A stretch of 40,671 bases of DNA from an uncultured Verrucomicrobia subdivision 3 bacterium. GTDB lineage: Bacteria > Verrucomicrobiota > Verrucomicrobiia > Limisphaerales > UBA11358. The notes below the pieces were generated by a model. It was given only the letters and a program-made list of their open reading frames with translations, was not told the DNA's origin and did no database searches. Location of the stretch: the NCBI GenBank assembly GCA_903850425.1, contig CAINLR010000101.1, forward strand, positions 1 to 40,671, in the 5' to 3' direction. Both the position numbers and the translations under genes were made by a program. This document shows, one piece after another, positions 1 through 8,785 of the stretch (position 1 is the stretch's first letter; each line of letters opens with the position of its first letter).

Positions 1-300
1 GTCATCGAACCCTTCTATCCCAAGGGCAAACGCGGGCGCCCGCCCATTGGTTTGGAGCGGATGTTGCGCGTCTATTTTCTCCAGCAATGGTATGCCCTCG
101 CCGACGAGGCGCTCGAAGACGCGCTCTACGACCGCCACGCCCTCCAGAGTTTTGCGCGGATTGATCTGGCCGCCGAAGGCGTGCCCGATGCCACCACGCG
201 GCTGAACTTCCGGCACTTGCTCGAAACCCATGACCTCTGCAAAAGCCTTTTCACCGCCATCAACGCCGACCTGACCGCGCGGGGTTTATTCCCGCTACGC
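1..300 (+). pseudogene. IS5-family transposase, internal fragment
   Basis: The frame is open from the first base of the window. It encodes an arginine/glycine/proline-rich stretch (KGKRGRPP) followed by LERMLRVYFLQQWYALAD and then a DATTRLNFRHLLE segment, which is the typical N-terminal part of IS5-group DDE transposases. Only about 100 of the usual 300-plus residues are present. The similarity stops near LTARGL, around position 290-300, before any of the catalytic DDE motifs, and the frame then runs into unrelated sequence. The 5' end lies outside the window. No terminal inverted repeat is visible at the internal break, so this is a truncated element and not a complete insertion sequence. 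The family assignment rests on remembered motif style and is fairly secure. Confidence 0.75.
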
Positions 301-304
301 GATC

Positions 305-448
305 ATTTTGAGTGCGCCTGCCAGCTACGGCTTCACGGTTTCGACCATCGGCGCATTGGACGATCCAGCCTTGGTGGATTTGAGTTTTAACGGGCCGGGC
401 CGGAACTATGTGTTTTGGGACGCGATCCATCCAACCACCAAGACCCAT
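305..448 (+). pseudogene. SGNH/GDSL esterase, C-terminal fragment
   Basis: Directly after the transposase similarity ends, a different plus-strand frame reads PASYGFTV, then DDPAL, then YVFWDAIHPTTKTH. The F-W-D-x-x-H-P-T-T motif is the catalytic Asp-His block V of secreted GDSL/SGNH lipases and esterases. About 45 residues are recognisable. There is no start codon and no upstream catalytic Ser block, and the similarity fades after THG near 448. The following 449-593 is G/C-rich and then A-rich and shows no convincing gene. This is the relic of an esterase gene whose 5' part was lost at the junction with the IS5 fragment. It could alternatively be an assembly chimera. Confidence 0.6.
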
Positions 449-593
449 GGCCCAGCGCCGCCGGCGCCGGGAAGAAAACCAAAAGCAAAAAACCAGCCCA
501 CGAAAAACAAACAAAACAACAACAATGCCCGCCGTCCTTGTAGCGTAATTATACCGCGCTTGAGGTCATTGATTCAAAAACGCGCCGAAACCA

Positions 594-1907
594 TCATTCA
601 AACTGCCACCAATCCACTAGTGGCCCGTCTTCGCCTTGGACTTGAAAGTTCAGCGTCACGGCATGCACGCTGCTGACATCGGCCACATCGCAAACAATCT
701 CGGTCCATTGCCCACTCGGACTCCCCAAGATTTTAGTTTCTGCAATCAGGTGGTTCAAATCTTGATCCAGGCGAACGATCACGGTGCTGTCGGACTTTCC
801 GGGTTTGACGCGGAAGCGCATTTTTTTGGGGGCAGTTTTAAAATCGAGATATTTATATGTGGCCCGGTCACTATCACGGATGCCCGACAGGATCTCATTG
901 GCTTCTTCTCTGGGCGAAACACGCACATTCCCCCACAACAAGCATGCCTGTTCAGCTTCGATTCGCAGGCTGGCGTCTATCGGTCCTTCTGCACCCTGGG
1001 TCGTCATTTCAACCTCCGGGATGCTACCGTTTTCACGGAAGGTAATGGGTTCGACACAGGCCTTGCGCATCATGACGACACCTTGGGTCGAGCGATGGTA
1101 GAACACATACCATTTTCCGCCGAACTCGGCGATGGAGCCGTGATTGTTCCAGTTGCCCGGGTTGCAGTGGTTGTTGTCAATGATCACACCGCGATACTGA
1201 TAGGGGCCGAATGGCGATTTGCTGGTGGCGTAGCCAAGACAACTGGGCCGGTATTCGCGACTGTTGTCCGCGAAGACAAGGTAGTAGAGGCTATTGCGCT
1301 TGGTCATGTAGGCGCCTTCGTGGAAATGATGCTCTTTCTCGGTCAGAATGTTGTCTCGAATGGACTCGGCGTCGAGTGTCCGCATGTCCTTGTTGAGCTT
1401 GGCCATCTTCATGGTGAATTGCCCCCAAATGTAATACGCCTGCCCGTCGTCATCCACGAACGCAGAAGGATCAATCTCCGGATATTTGCCGACATTCAAG
1501 AAGGTGGCATTGGTGAACGGTCCGGTAGGACTTTTGGAAACGGCCACGCCCGGCGGAATTTTTCCAGGTTGGCAGAAGTAGAGATAGTAGTTGCCATTGC
1601 GATACTGGCAGTCCGGGGCGTAAAGGATGGAGTCGTTGTCCGGAAGCATGTCGTTTGTTCCGGCGGTTACAAAGCTGTTGGGATGCCATTGCCACGTGCG
1701 CATGTCGCTCGTGGAAAGAACGACATTGGCTTGGGAGCAGTAGTAATTGGTCGCGATGTCGAGTGAACAATAAACGTAAAGGCGTCCGTAAGCACCGAGC
1801 TTGGCGGAAGGGTCGGCTGGAAAAGTCAGAGCTGGTCCAATGGGATTGCGGGCGAATAGGCAGGCAGTGCTGACAAAAAGAATAGTTAGAAAGAACTTTA
1901 GTTTCAT
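594..1907 (-). CDS. Secreted family 43 glycoside hydrolase with C-terminal CBM6-like domain
   Basis: Predicted extracytoplasmic alpha-L-arabinofuranosidase or beta-xylosidase of 437 aa. A signal peptide ends near residue 19 (LFA). The five-bladed propeller follows, to about residue 310, with the three GH43 acids in order: base Asp32 in PADPS, pKa modulator Asp146 in EIDPSAFVDDDG, and acid Glu197 in HFHEGAYM. Residues about 315-437 (RIEAEQA ... VDWWQFE) resemble a family 6 carbohydrate-binding module. The ATG at 1907 is chosen because it gives the signal peptide; no Shine-Dalgarno sequence is seen. It is the last gene of the downstream hydrolase group, separated from GH120 by 172 bp that holds a gene remnant. 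Family call is secure. The exact substrate (arabinan, arabinoxylan or a galactan side chain) cannot be told from sequence alone. Confidence 0.9.
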   Translation of the reverse strand: MKLKFFLTILFVSTACLFARNPIGPALTFPADPSAKLGAYGRLYVYCSLDIATNYYCSQANVVLSTSDMRTWQWHPNSFVTAGTNDMLPDNDSILYAPDCQYRNGNYYLYFCQPGKIPPGVAVSKSPTGPFTNATFLNVGKYPEIDPSAFVDDDGQAYYIWGQFTMKMAKLNKDMRTLDAESIRDNILTEKEHHFHEGAYMTKRNSLYYLVFADNSREYRPSCLGYATSKSPFGPYQYRGVIIDNNHCNPGNWNNHGSIAEFGGKWYVFYHRSTQGVVMMRKACVEPITFRENGSIPEVEMTTQGAEGPIDASLRIEAEQACLLWGNVRVSPREEANEILSGIRDSDRATYKYLDFKTAPKKMRFRVKPGKSDSTVIVRLDQDLNHLIAETKILGSPSGQWTEIVCDVADVSSVHAVTLNFQVQGEDGPLVDWWQFE

Positions 1908-1931
1908 GGCGATTGGCGGACTCGGATTCGT

Positions 1932-2057
1932 TTACAAAAATTTCATCACAGCTTGCAGCAGCACTTCAGGACCGTCGATGTTGCCAGGGAAAGTGACATA
2001 ACAGGAGATGCGCGATGGCCGACCGTTGGCATTTCTATTTTCAGCGAAGAAATCAAG
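1932..2057 (-). pseudogene. Orphan C-terminal gene remnant, 41 codons
   Basis: This is an open minus-strand frame between the GH120 and GH43 genes. It begins right after a stop and ends at TAA. It reads like a genuine protein C-terminus, with AENRNANGRPSR, SCYVTFPGNIDGPEV and then LLQAVMKFL. It has no start codon at its head and is preceded by a stop, so the rest of the gene is missing. I do not recognise the family. It may be the tail of a hydrolase deleted from the operon, or chance coding-like sequence. Confidence 0.35.
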
Positions 2058-2079
2058 TTACGTATGTGGATGCGCATTA

Positions 2080-4041
2080 TCACCAGATATTCAGTTTGAG
2101 ATTACCCAGGCTGGGATCTTCGATCGGTCCGGGCGTGGGGTGGCTCTTATTCCGTCGCCTGCCAAAATAATCCTCGTCAATCTGCAACGGCGAGCCGTCG
2201 GCGTTTTCGAACGCCAGGCCAGCAATCTTCGCCTTGCCCAGCAACGCGGTCGTGACGGGCTGGGTGGAAACTTGCTTGAGCTCCGGACCGAAGTTGAACT
2301 GGATAAATGTCTGTCCACCCTCCACCACGACTTTCACATTGGGATTGGTGGAAGGCAGGATTACCGGATTTGATTCTTTGGAATATGGTTGCGCCCCGTA
2401 GTAATAGACGTTGCCGCCCGCTTGCAGCAGGAAATCCCTGGTATCATACACCCAGAGACCAAAGCCGGTGATGCTCCTCTGGGGATTGACAGTCCGCAGC
2501 GGCGTGTCGCCAGGCAGACCTTGTCCGACGAAGATATTGTTGAAAAAACGGTTGTCTCCGCCCTGCGTGACGGTCAAACCGGCGATGGCCGTGGAGTGTG
2601 ACTGCATGTGGGGGGTAAGACGTTTCATATCAAACCAGTTGTCAATTTTTCCGGTGATCAAGTTATGCACATAGGCTCCGCCTTCGGACATGTCCAACAG
2701 ACTTCGGGATGACAGCAGGAGGTTGTGATCCACGAGAAACGGACCGTGATTCACCTCGACATAAATGTCTTCGGCGCTGTTGTCATGAAACACATTTCCA
2801 GAAACCCGCGTGCCTTGCGCCATCCAATCGAGCCAGAGTCCACGGTAGGCGCGGTAGATGTGATTGCCGCGAATGTCGGTATCGATTGCACCATGAAGCT
2901 TGATGCCCGCCTGCTCGTAACCGGTGAATAATTGCCGCACATGGATATCATGGATGGTGTTGCCGGTGATGGTGCTGAAGGCTGCTCCAAGACTGCCGAC
3001 GATGCCAGCTTGTTCACAGTGGGATATGTTGTTGTTGCGGACGATGTGGTGGCCGATGTTTTCCCGGGTCCAGGGGATCGTGAACGCATGGGCGCGCTCG
3101 ATAGTTTTGACATAGCCATCGGCGCTGTTGGCGGAGGTGTTGTCAAAATTGTCACCATGTTTTCCCAGGGCCACGCCGGAGCAAATGGAATGACTGATGA
3201 CGTTGCTCTCGATGATCCAGCCCTTGCTCCAATGTGTGCCGATCAAACCGATCTGTTCCGCCGTCGGCGGCGACCAAGGCGTTGCGGCATCGCGCAGCGT
3301 GAAACCGCGCACCGTGATGAAGTTACAGCCCGGTTGGTTGGGATAGAACACCGACTGGCGCACGTTGATCTCCACGATTTGCTCGTTCGGGTTCACGCCC
3401 TTGAACTGCGCCCAGATCGTCGTGCTATCGGCCTCAACTTTGCCAAACCACAACGGGGTCTCACCTGTCGGCTTTAACACATCCTCCACCTTGGCCGCCT
3501 CGGCCAGCCAGTCGCCGTTGAGATAGACCGCACCAGTGTGATGCTCACGACCTTTCGCGTTGAACCAGTCACCGCGAATGAGGTCGCGATAGGGATTGAA
3601 ACTGCCGAAGAAGGAATTCGGCAGCGTCACTTTCCAAACATCTTCCCGAACCTGCACCCAGTCTCTGATGACCTCGGAACCTTTGATCTCGACCGGTTCG
3701 CCCCGCGCGGCTTGATACACGATGCGCATTGCATCGGAAGTGCCGCCACGCGGCGGACTGACGCGTTCGCGATAAACGCCGGCATGGACGGTGACGACAT
3801 CGCCCGGCTGCACCATGTCTGCCGCGTGCTGGACGGTGCGAAAAGGAGCTTTTTTAGTGCCTGGATTGGTATTACTGCCGCTGGTGGCGACGTGAAATTC
3901 AGCGGCTTGCAGATCGCAAATAAGCGTGAACGCAGTTAAACCAGGAATGAATTTTGTTGGCCTGCCCCAGCTCCTACGGCGCAGTAGTTGTGGCGAAACA
4001 GAGAAAGGCAAAGCTGATAATGAGGTTATAGCCGTTTGCAT
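2080..4041 (-). CDS. Family 120 beta-xylosidase (right-handed beta-helix)
   Basis: Predicted to release xylose from the ends of xylo-oligosaccharides. The protein is 653 aa from the ATG at 4041. An upstream in-frame start at 4170 is rejected because it would overlap the GH16 gene by 122 nt and bury the hydrophobic leader. A hydrophobic leader ends near residue 47 (DLQAA), preceded by an RRR cluster. Residues about 49-92 form the Asn-Pro-Gly-Thr entry of a parallel beta-helix. Close agreement with my memory of the Thermoanaerobacterium GH120 enzyme XylC is seen at LPNSFFGSFNPY, INVRQSVFYP, ATPWSPPTA, SKGWIIE, GLWLDWMAQGTRVS and YVEVNHGPFLVDHN. Asp405 (LWLDW) and Glu429 (YVEVNHG) match the family nucleophile and acid/base. 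It starts 7 nt after the GH16 stop, implying co-transcription. GH120 has few described members. Confidence 0.88.
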   Translation of the reverse strand: MQTAITSLSALPFSVSPQLLRRRSWGRPTKFIPGLTAFTLICDLQAAEFHVATSGSNTNPGTKKAPFRTVQHAADMVQPGDVVTVHAGVYRERVSPPRGGTSDAMRIVYQAARGEPVEIKGSEVIRDWVQVREDVWKVTLPNSFFGSFNPYRDLIRGDWFNAKGREHHTGAVYLNGDWLAEAAKVEDVLKPTGETPLWFGKVEADSTTIWAQFKGVNPNEQIVEINVRQSVFYPNQPGCNFITVRGFTLRDAATPWSPPTAEQIGLIGTHWSKGWIIESNVISHSICSGVALGKHGDNFDNTSANSADGYVKTIERAHAFTIPWTRENIGHHIVRNNNISHCEQAGIVGSLGAAFSTITGNTIHDIHVRQLFTGYEQAGIKLHGAIDTDIRGNHIYRAYRGLWLDWMAQGTRVSGNVFHDNSAEDIYVEVNHGPFLVDHNLLLSSRSLLDMSEGGAYVHNLITGKIDNWFDMKRLTPHMQSHSTAIAGLTVTQGGDNRFFNNIFVGQGLPGDTPLRTVNPQRSITGFGLWVYDTRDFLLQAGGNVYYYGAQPYSKESNPVILPSTNPNVKVVVEGGQTFIQFNFGPELKQVSTQPVTTALLGKAKIAGLAFENADGSPLQIDEDYFGRRRNKSHPTPGPIEDPSLGNLKLNIW

Positions 4042-4048
4042 TGCAAAC

Positions 4049-7000
4049 TTATGGATAGACCATGCGATAAAATTCACTCCCGTTCGTGATAACAATGGGA
4101 ACAAAAACTTGATTAGTATTTGAGGAATTTGCCACGGTCGCCCAGTCGTTGGTGTTGCTGCTGACACCATTCTGCAGGTTGTTAGTCTGAATAAGCAGCC
4201 GCCAACCCGTGTGATCGGACGGCCAATTCAACACCAGATTTGTTCCCCCATTTACGCTATTAGTCAGATACGGTTGGGTTTGGTTGGGCTGCAAGGTCAA
4301 GTTCACGGTGTAAAGGTTTGTCGTCAATCCGTCCTGCGCTGTAACGAGCACTTTTACCGCATTCGCAGCTCCTTGCGTCAGAGTCAGTAGCGAACTCGTC
4401 GAACCCGACACCAAACTGCCCTGCGATGTCCCGTTGTAAATCAGAGAGTTCGTCGCCATCAGATCCGCGTTGGTAACCGTCACTGTTACTTGATTATTCG
4501 GCAAGTAGTTTGTGGCTGCGTAAGTAAATATATTTGAGGCAAAAGCAGGGATGTAATTGGCCGGACTTACAACCAGTGAAAGCAGGTAGGCGTTGGTGCC
4601 GCCGGCCGAAGCCGGAGACACTGTGCTGGCAGCCGTCGCTATCGTTTGAGCGGTCGCGCCGCCACCGGCTACAGTGATGTTTCCGGAGTATGTTCCCACC
4701 GCCGTCGTCGCCGCCAACCGCACATAAACATTCGTGCTGGCCAGCGTGCTGCTGCTGTAAGGAACCGACAGACTGGTGCTATACCCTGAATTATTCGTGC
4801 GAGAAACCTCATAGCCAGACGGCGGGGTAACCGTCAAATTGCCGGGGGCACCAGTGAGATTGCTGCCGGCAATATAAAAACTGGTCGGCGTAGCGGATGC
4901 CGTGCCGTAGGTCGTGTTCACCGAGCCAAGCGTCCCCGTGATTGTGATAGTTGGCGAAGCGGTAGATAAGATTTGGAGGTTGTCAATGCCAACATTACCC
5001 ACACCTCCGACAAATCCAATGTAGCCTTGACCCGAAGTGAGTTGTCTTAAAGTAGCGGTGCCCAGCAGAGTTCCACTCTGATAGTAAGCAACCTTGCTGC
5101 CGCTGCTTCCGAAAGCCGAACCCGTTCCGTTGGTGTCTGAAAGAATGACTTTATAATCCACCAGGACATTTTCACCAAAGTTGGTGCCGTAAGTGCCGGC
5201 AGTGGCGACACCATGATCATAAATGGTCGTGGTTCCGTTTCTGCGAAGATGGAAGGTAAAAGCGGTATTAGTGGAATTGTAGCCATCGGAACGGTTGCCA
5301 ATAGTTAGGCTGTTTGAGTTGGCAAAACCATACCAGTTCATAATTACGGACCACCTGATCTCGAGGGGGGCACCAACGGTGGAAAAATCGTAGTCAACCC
5401 TGACTCCTGCGTCGCCGCGCAAGAACAGCACATTGGTTGTCGTGGTAAACGCGGTTGTATTTCCCACTTGTTGTAAATAGGCATTTGCTCCCGTATATCG
5501 TGTCAGATAGGACAGGGGAAACAAAGAGCCGGCTTGGCGCCCCAAAGTATTCTCGAAATCTATATTGACCGAGCCGGCAGACACGCTGTAGTTGTCAGTG
5601 AACAATAGGTTCACATTGACGATTGTAAACGCCGTCGGACTAGATATGGAACTATTGAAGTTTGCATCCGAAGTCAGCGCTGTTACCTGTGCCGTGTAGT
5701 TGCCCGCTGCCGTCGGCCGAGTAACGCTAGGTCCATAAGTCGTGCCACTCACCCCGACATAGCTCCAGGTTGCTGTTCCAGTGTCACCAGAAGGAATTGT
5801 GGTAAAAGTGTTTGGTCCTTGGGGAGAGCCGGTGTTGGTGTAACTTCCCACCGTGACCAATACCGTCGGGGTGACCTTGCTGATATTGTTTGAAATCGTC
5901 GTGCTGCCGATGTCGTTGTAATTCGCGCCGCCCGTCAAAGTCCAGGAATCGCTGGGATACGAACCGGCAGCCGTGTGTGTCGTGCCGCTCAATGTGACCG
6001 TGCCAACCGTGGCACCCGTCTCACCGTTGACACCCGTGACCGTTCCGGCCGTCGCCGAGTGTGAACTGCCGTCATACGTCACCGAGTAGGGCGTGACCGT
6101 GACCGTCGGCGTCGCCTTGTTCACTGTCTGCCCGCCCGCCAAGGTGCCGGTGCTGCTGGCGAAGTTGCCCGTGGCAGTGTAATCCGCCGTGATCGTGTGA
6201 GGCGAACCCGTGACCGGCAAATTGGTCGTGCTGATGCTCGCCGTGCCATTCGGACTGGCCCCGGTCGTCACGGTGACGGGCGAACCCAGCGCCACACCGT
6301 CGGCCATGAATTGCACCGTGCCAGTCGGCACTACCCCGCCGCTTGCCGGGGCGATGGTGGCGGTGAAGGTGACAGAATCGCCGTAGGTGGCAGGACTGCC
6401 GGAAGTAGCCACCGTGGTCGTGGTAGTGGTGCTGAAGTTTAGATTGGAGAACGTGTTGGTGGTAGTTGTGCTGGCACTGCCGCTGGCGACAGCGAGACCG
6501 ACAAGAGCGGGGTCGTTCAGGGTGAATGTCCGCGAGCTGCCAAGCTGGGTCCAAGCGCTACCATTCGTTGAATAATACGCCGCGAAGACGTTGGACGAAG
6601 CGCCCGAACGGGTGAGCCGCAGCCAAATTGGCATCGCGGTGGTGGTGACTTGTGCCATCAGCGCTGCATTGGTGGTTTCGCGCGTGGCCCACTCAATGCC
6701 GGTCACAGTGCGCCAGATGCCGGCGTAGCGGGCACCTGCGTTGGGGAAGACGTCACTGGCGTTGATTGAATCGCGGATCACCAAACCCGCCTGCGAACCG
6801 CCCAGCGAATTAACCCTCACGGTGTTCGTGCCGTTGCCGCTCATCGCGGAAGATACGAATCGGAACCAATCTTGGGTGCCGTTGGTCGAAATGCCCGTTC
6901 CGCCGCCCACAACCGTCCAGACGCCCGAAGCCAACCCCGCATCACTCGGAGGCGTGTGGACGAGGCTGGGAACCGACCACGGGCTGGGCAGGACGACTGC

Positions 7001-8743
7001 GATCATGCTGGTGACGACATTGGTGCCGAACACTGCTTTGATGATGGCCGTCCCCGTGCCCATCAGTGCGGGGGCGGTGTAAACTCCATTGGTGTCAATC
7101 GTGCCACCGCCGCTGGCCACAGACCACGTTACCGGGCCGGTTGAAGTCGGGCTGCTGGTCAACTGATTGATGAGGGACGCGGTGAAGGCCATCGTCTGGC
7201 TGGTAACGACGCTCCCGGTCGCAGGCGCAATCATGGGAGCGAATTGGCCGACGGTCACGTTGTTGAAGATGGCGCGTCCCAACTTTGGGTCACCGGTATT
7301 TCCGCCCTCCACGAGACCTGCCAGAACGGTGCTGCCCATCGTGTTCGTCAGAGCCGTGCCGACAGTAATCCAGTTGACACCCCCGTTCGTGGAGTATGCG
7401 GCCGTATAGGTATTGGTGGCGGTGCGAAGCAGGCGCAGTGTCACTGGCGCGCTGACATTGGAAACGGTGAGTGAAGTCGTCGTCGCGCTGGTGTTGGTGC
7501 GGGAAAGCAGGGTCAGAAAGGCGGGGCTATTGAGTGGAGTGGTATAAAAAAGAGAGATTTGACGCGCGCCCTGTGCTGTGCTTTCGCGAATCATCACGCC
7601 GCTGTTCCCATTGACTCCGGTCGCGTCCTGCACGGTCGCGATGACGGCACCATCCCCAGCAAGCGACGTGCTCGCAAACTGATACTGATTACCGTTGGCG
7701 TAACTGGTGCCCTTTAGCATCCACTCGCCAGTATTGGTGTTCCAAGTGGTGGAGCCGAGATAAGCCGCCGGCGAGACGATGTCGCCTGCAGTCCAACCGG
7801 AGGGCAATGTCGCGGTGGTCGGGGTCACCTCGACCGTGCTTCCATCGGGAATTGTCGAGGCGCTGTATCCTGAATCAGGGGTTACGCTAGGCAAAGATGG
7901 ATCGGCGGAATAAACGTGGAAGTAATCCACCTCCATATTCGCCGGCCAAGGAGTAGTGCCGTCGGGACTACCAGGCCAGGTGGTAGGTGGATCATTCCCC
8001 ACGGCCAGATCAATCAGGACATAAATCGGCTTATTAACCCGATTGTCCTGCTTCAGGGTGGCGACCCCATCCACATACCACGTGATTGTCTTCGCATCCC
8101 AAAGAAAACCGTAGGTGTGGAAGTTGCCATCGGTGGCATTGATATTGATCGCAGTGGGAGGAAGACCATCAATCCCGTGCGAGGTGCTGGCATTTCTAAA
8201 ATGGGTAGTCTGGTGGACGGGACTGGGATTCTCGCGACCAAGCACCTCAAAGATGTCGTATTCACCCTCACCCGGCCAAGCACCGTCATCGCACAACAAC
8301 CAGAACCGTGACCAAAGCCCTTTTCCGGGCGGCAACTTCGCCCGCAATTCGTAGTAGCCGTAGCGCTGCGTGAACTTATGAGCGGAAGTTAATTGGCCGG
8401 ACACATAGGGCTGTGGCTGGGCATTGGGAGTCGGCGCGCCGGCGTAGGTATTGGTAGTCGGCGTGGGCATGGCCTGAATGGTCAGCACGCCATTGGTGGC
8501 ACTGAATGGGTTGCTCGTGGTGTAGCCGCTGGGCGCATAGGTGGGATCGCAAAACCATTGCCCTTGATAGTCTCCGCCGTTGTTACGAGTGCCCCAGAAA
8601 TCCGCTGTCTGCCAACGGGAGCTATTGTAGCTGTTGAACTCATCGTCAAAAGTCAGGTGATAATTAGCCGCCAAGAGCGGCGTGGCCAGCAGCAGCGAAG
8701 CCGCCGCCAGTTGCATTGCGAAATGTGAAGCACGAATTGTCAT
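4049..8743 (-). CDS. Giant secreted GH16 endo-glycanase with beta-sandwich, Ig-like and cadherin-like domains
   Basis: 1564-aa exported protein. The signal peptide ends near residue 26 (LLAANYH). The N-terminal catalytic domain, about 27-280, is GH16, with the active-site signature E161-Y-D163-I-F-E166; members cut beta-1,3/1,4-glucans, agar or related galactans. Two DUF1349-like beta-sandwiches follow at about 315-490 and 590-770, then an Ig-like repeat (770-880) and MBG-type repeats (880-1050). Next comes a LamG-like module whose DNA recurs at 31.6-32.8 kb and 38.1-38.8 kb. A cadherin-like beta-sandwich (about 1390-1490) precedes a C-terminal tail ending FYRMVYP. The long Thr/Ser/Asn-rich filler suggests a surface or extracellular spacer. 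The ATG at 8743 lies 42 nt after the GH2 stop. Catalytic call is firm; the substrate is unknown. Confidence 0.88.
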   Translation of the reverse strand: MTIRASHFAMQLAAASLLLATPLLAANYHLTFDDEFNSYNSSRWQTADFWGTRNNGGDYQGQWFCDPTYAPSGYTTSNPFSATNGVLTIQAMPTPTTNTYAGAPTPNAQPQPYVSGQLTSAHKFTQRYGYYELRAKLPPGKGLWSRFWLLCDDGAWPGEGEYDIFEVLGRENPSPVHQTTHFRNASTSHGIDGLPPTAININATDGNFHTYGFLWDAKTITWYVDGVATLKQDNRVNKPIYVLIDLAVGNDPPTTWPGSPDGTTPWPANMEVDYFHVYSADPSLPSVTPDSGYSASTIPDGSTVEVTPTTATLPSGWTAGDIVSPAAYLGSTTWNTNTGEWMLKGTSYANGNQYQFASTSLAGDGAVIATVQDATGVNGNSGVMIRESTAQGARQISLFYTTPLNSPAFLTLLSRTNTSATTTSLTVSNVSAPVTLRLLRTATNTYTAAYSTNGGVNWITVGTALTNTMGSTVLAGLVEGGNTGDPKLGRAIFNNVTVGQFAPMIAPATGSVVTSQTMAFTASLINQLTSSPTSTGPVTWSVASGGGTIDTNGVYTAPALMGTGTAIIKAVFGTNVVTSMIAVVLPSPWSVPSLVHTPPSDAGLASGVWTVVGGGTGISTNGTQDWFRFVSSAMSGNGTNTVRVNSLGGSQAGLVIRDSINASDVFPNAGARYAGIWRTVTGIEWATRETTNAALMAQVTTTAMPIWLRLTRSGASSNVFAAYYSTNGSAWTQLGSSRTFTLNDPALVGLAVASGSASTTTTNTFSNLNFSTTTTTTVATSGSPATYGDSVTFTATIAPASGGVVPTGTVQFMADGVALGSPVTVTTGASPNGTASISTTNLPVTGSPHTITADYTATGNFASSTGTLAGGQTVNKATPTVTVTPYSVTYDGSSHSATAGTVTGVNGETGATVGTVTLSGTTHTAAGSYPSDSWTLTGGANYNDIGSTTISNNISKVTPTVLVTVGSYTNTGSPQGPNTFTTIPSGDTGTATWSYVGVSGTTYGPSVTRPTAAGNYTAQVTALTSDANFNSSISSPTAFTIVNVNLLFTDNYSVSAGSVNIDFENTLGRQAGSLFPLSYLTRYTGANAYLQQVGNTTAFTTTTNVLFLRGDAGVRVDYDFSTVGAPLEIRWSVIMNWYGFANSNSLTIGNRSDGYNSTNTAFTFHLRRNGTTTIYDHGVATAGTYGTNFGENVLVDYKVILSDTNGTGSAFGSSGSKVAYYQSGTLLGTATLRQLTSGQGYIGFVGGVGNVGIDNLQILSTASPTITITGTLGSVNTTYGTASATPTSFYIAGSNLTGAPGNLTVTPPSGYEVSRTNNSGYSTSLSVPYSSSTLASTNVYVRLAATTAVGTYSGNITVAGGGATAQTIATAASTVSPASAGGTNAYLLSLVVSPANYIPAFASNIFTYAATNYLPNNQVTVTVTNADLMATNSLIYNGTSQGSLVSGSTSSLLTLTQGAANAVKVLVTAQDGLTTNLYTVNLTLQPNQTQPYLTNSVNGGTNLVLNWPSDHTGWRLLIQTNNLQNGVSSNTNDWATVANSSNTNQVFVPIVITNGSEFYRMVYP
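4612..5880 (-). repeat. Shared LamG/Ig module, copy 1
   Basis: This part of the GH16 gene encodes VNLLFTDNY, DFENTLGR, SLFPLSYLTRYTG, LFLRGDAGVRVD, YDHGVATAG and GFVGGVGNVGIDNLQ, followed by a second beta-sandwich. It is collinear at DNA level with 31574-32829 and with 38144-38800. Aligned stretches such as the one around 4970-5040 differ at only about one base in ten by eye. Confidence 0.85.
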
Positions 8744-8785
8744 AAAAAAAATTTAGCGGCAGTTGAACAATAATTTACCACACGC

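Noticed and set aside
449-593. Arg/Lys-rich plus-strand frames after the GDSL fragment
   Set aside because: Composition-driven (GC-rich then A-rich) with no motif and no continuation of the esterase.
636-1766. Long plus-strand open frame of 376 codons opposite the GH43 gene
   Set aside because: It is the antisense of a gene with signal peptide and catalytic motifs, and it shows no recognisable motif of its own.
4042-4170. N-terminal extension of the GH120 gene to 4170
   Set aside because: It would overlap the GH16 coding end and place a long non-signal sequence ahead of the leader; the ATG at 4041 fits better.
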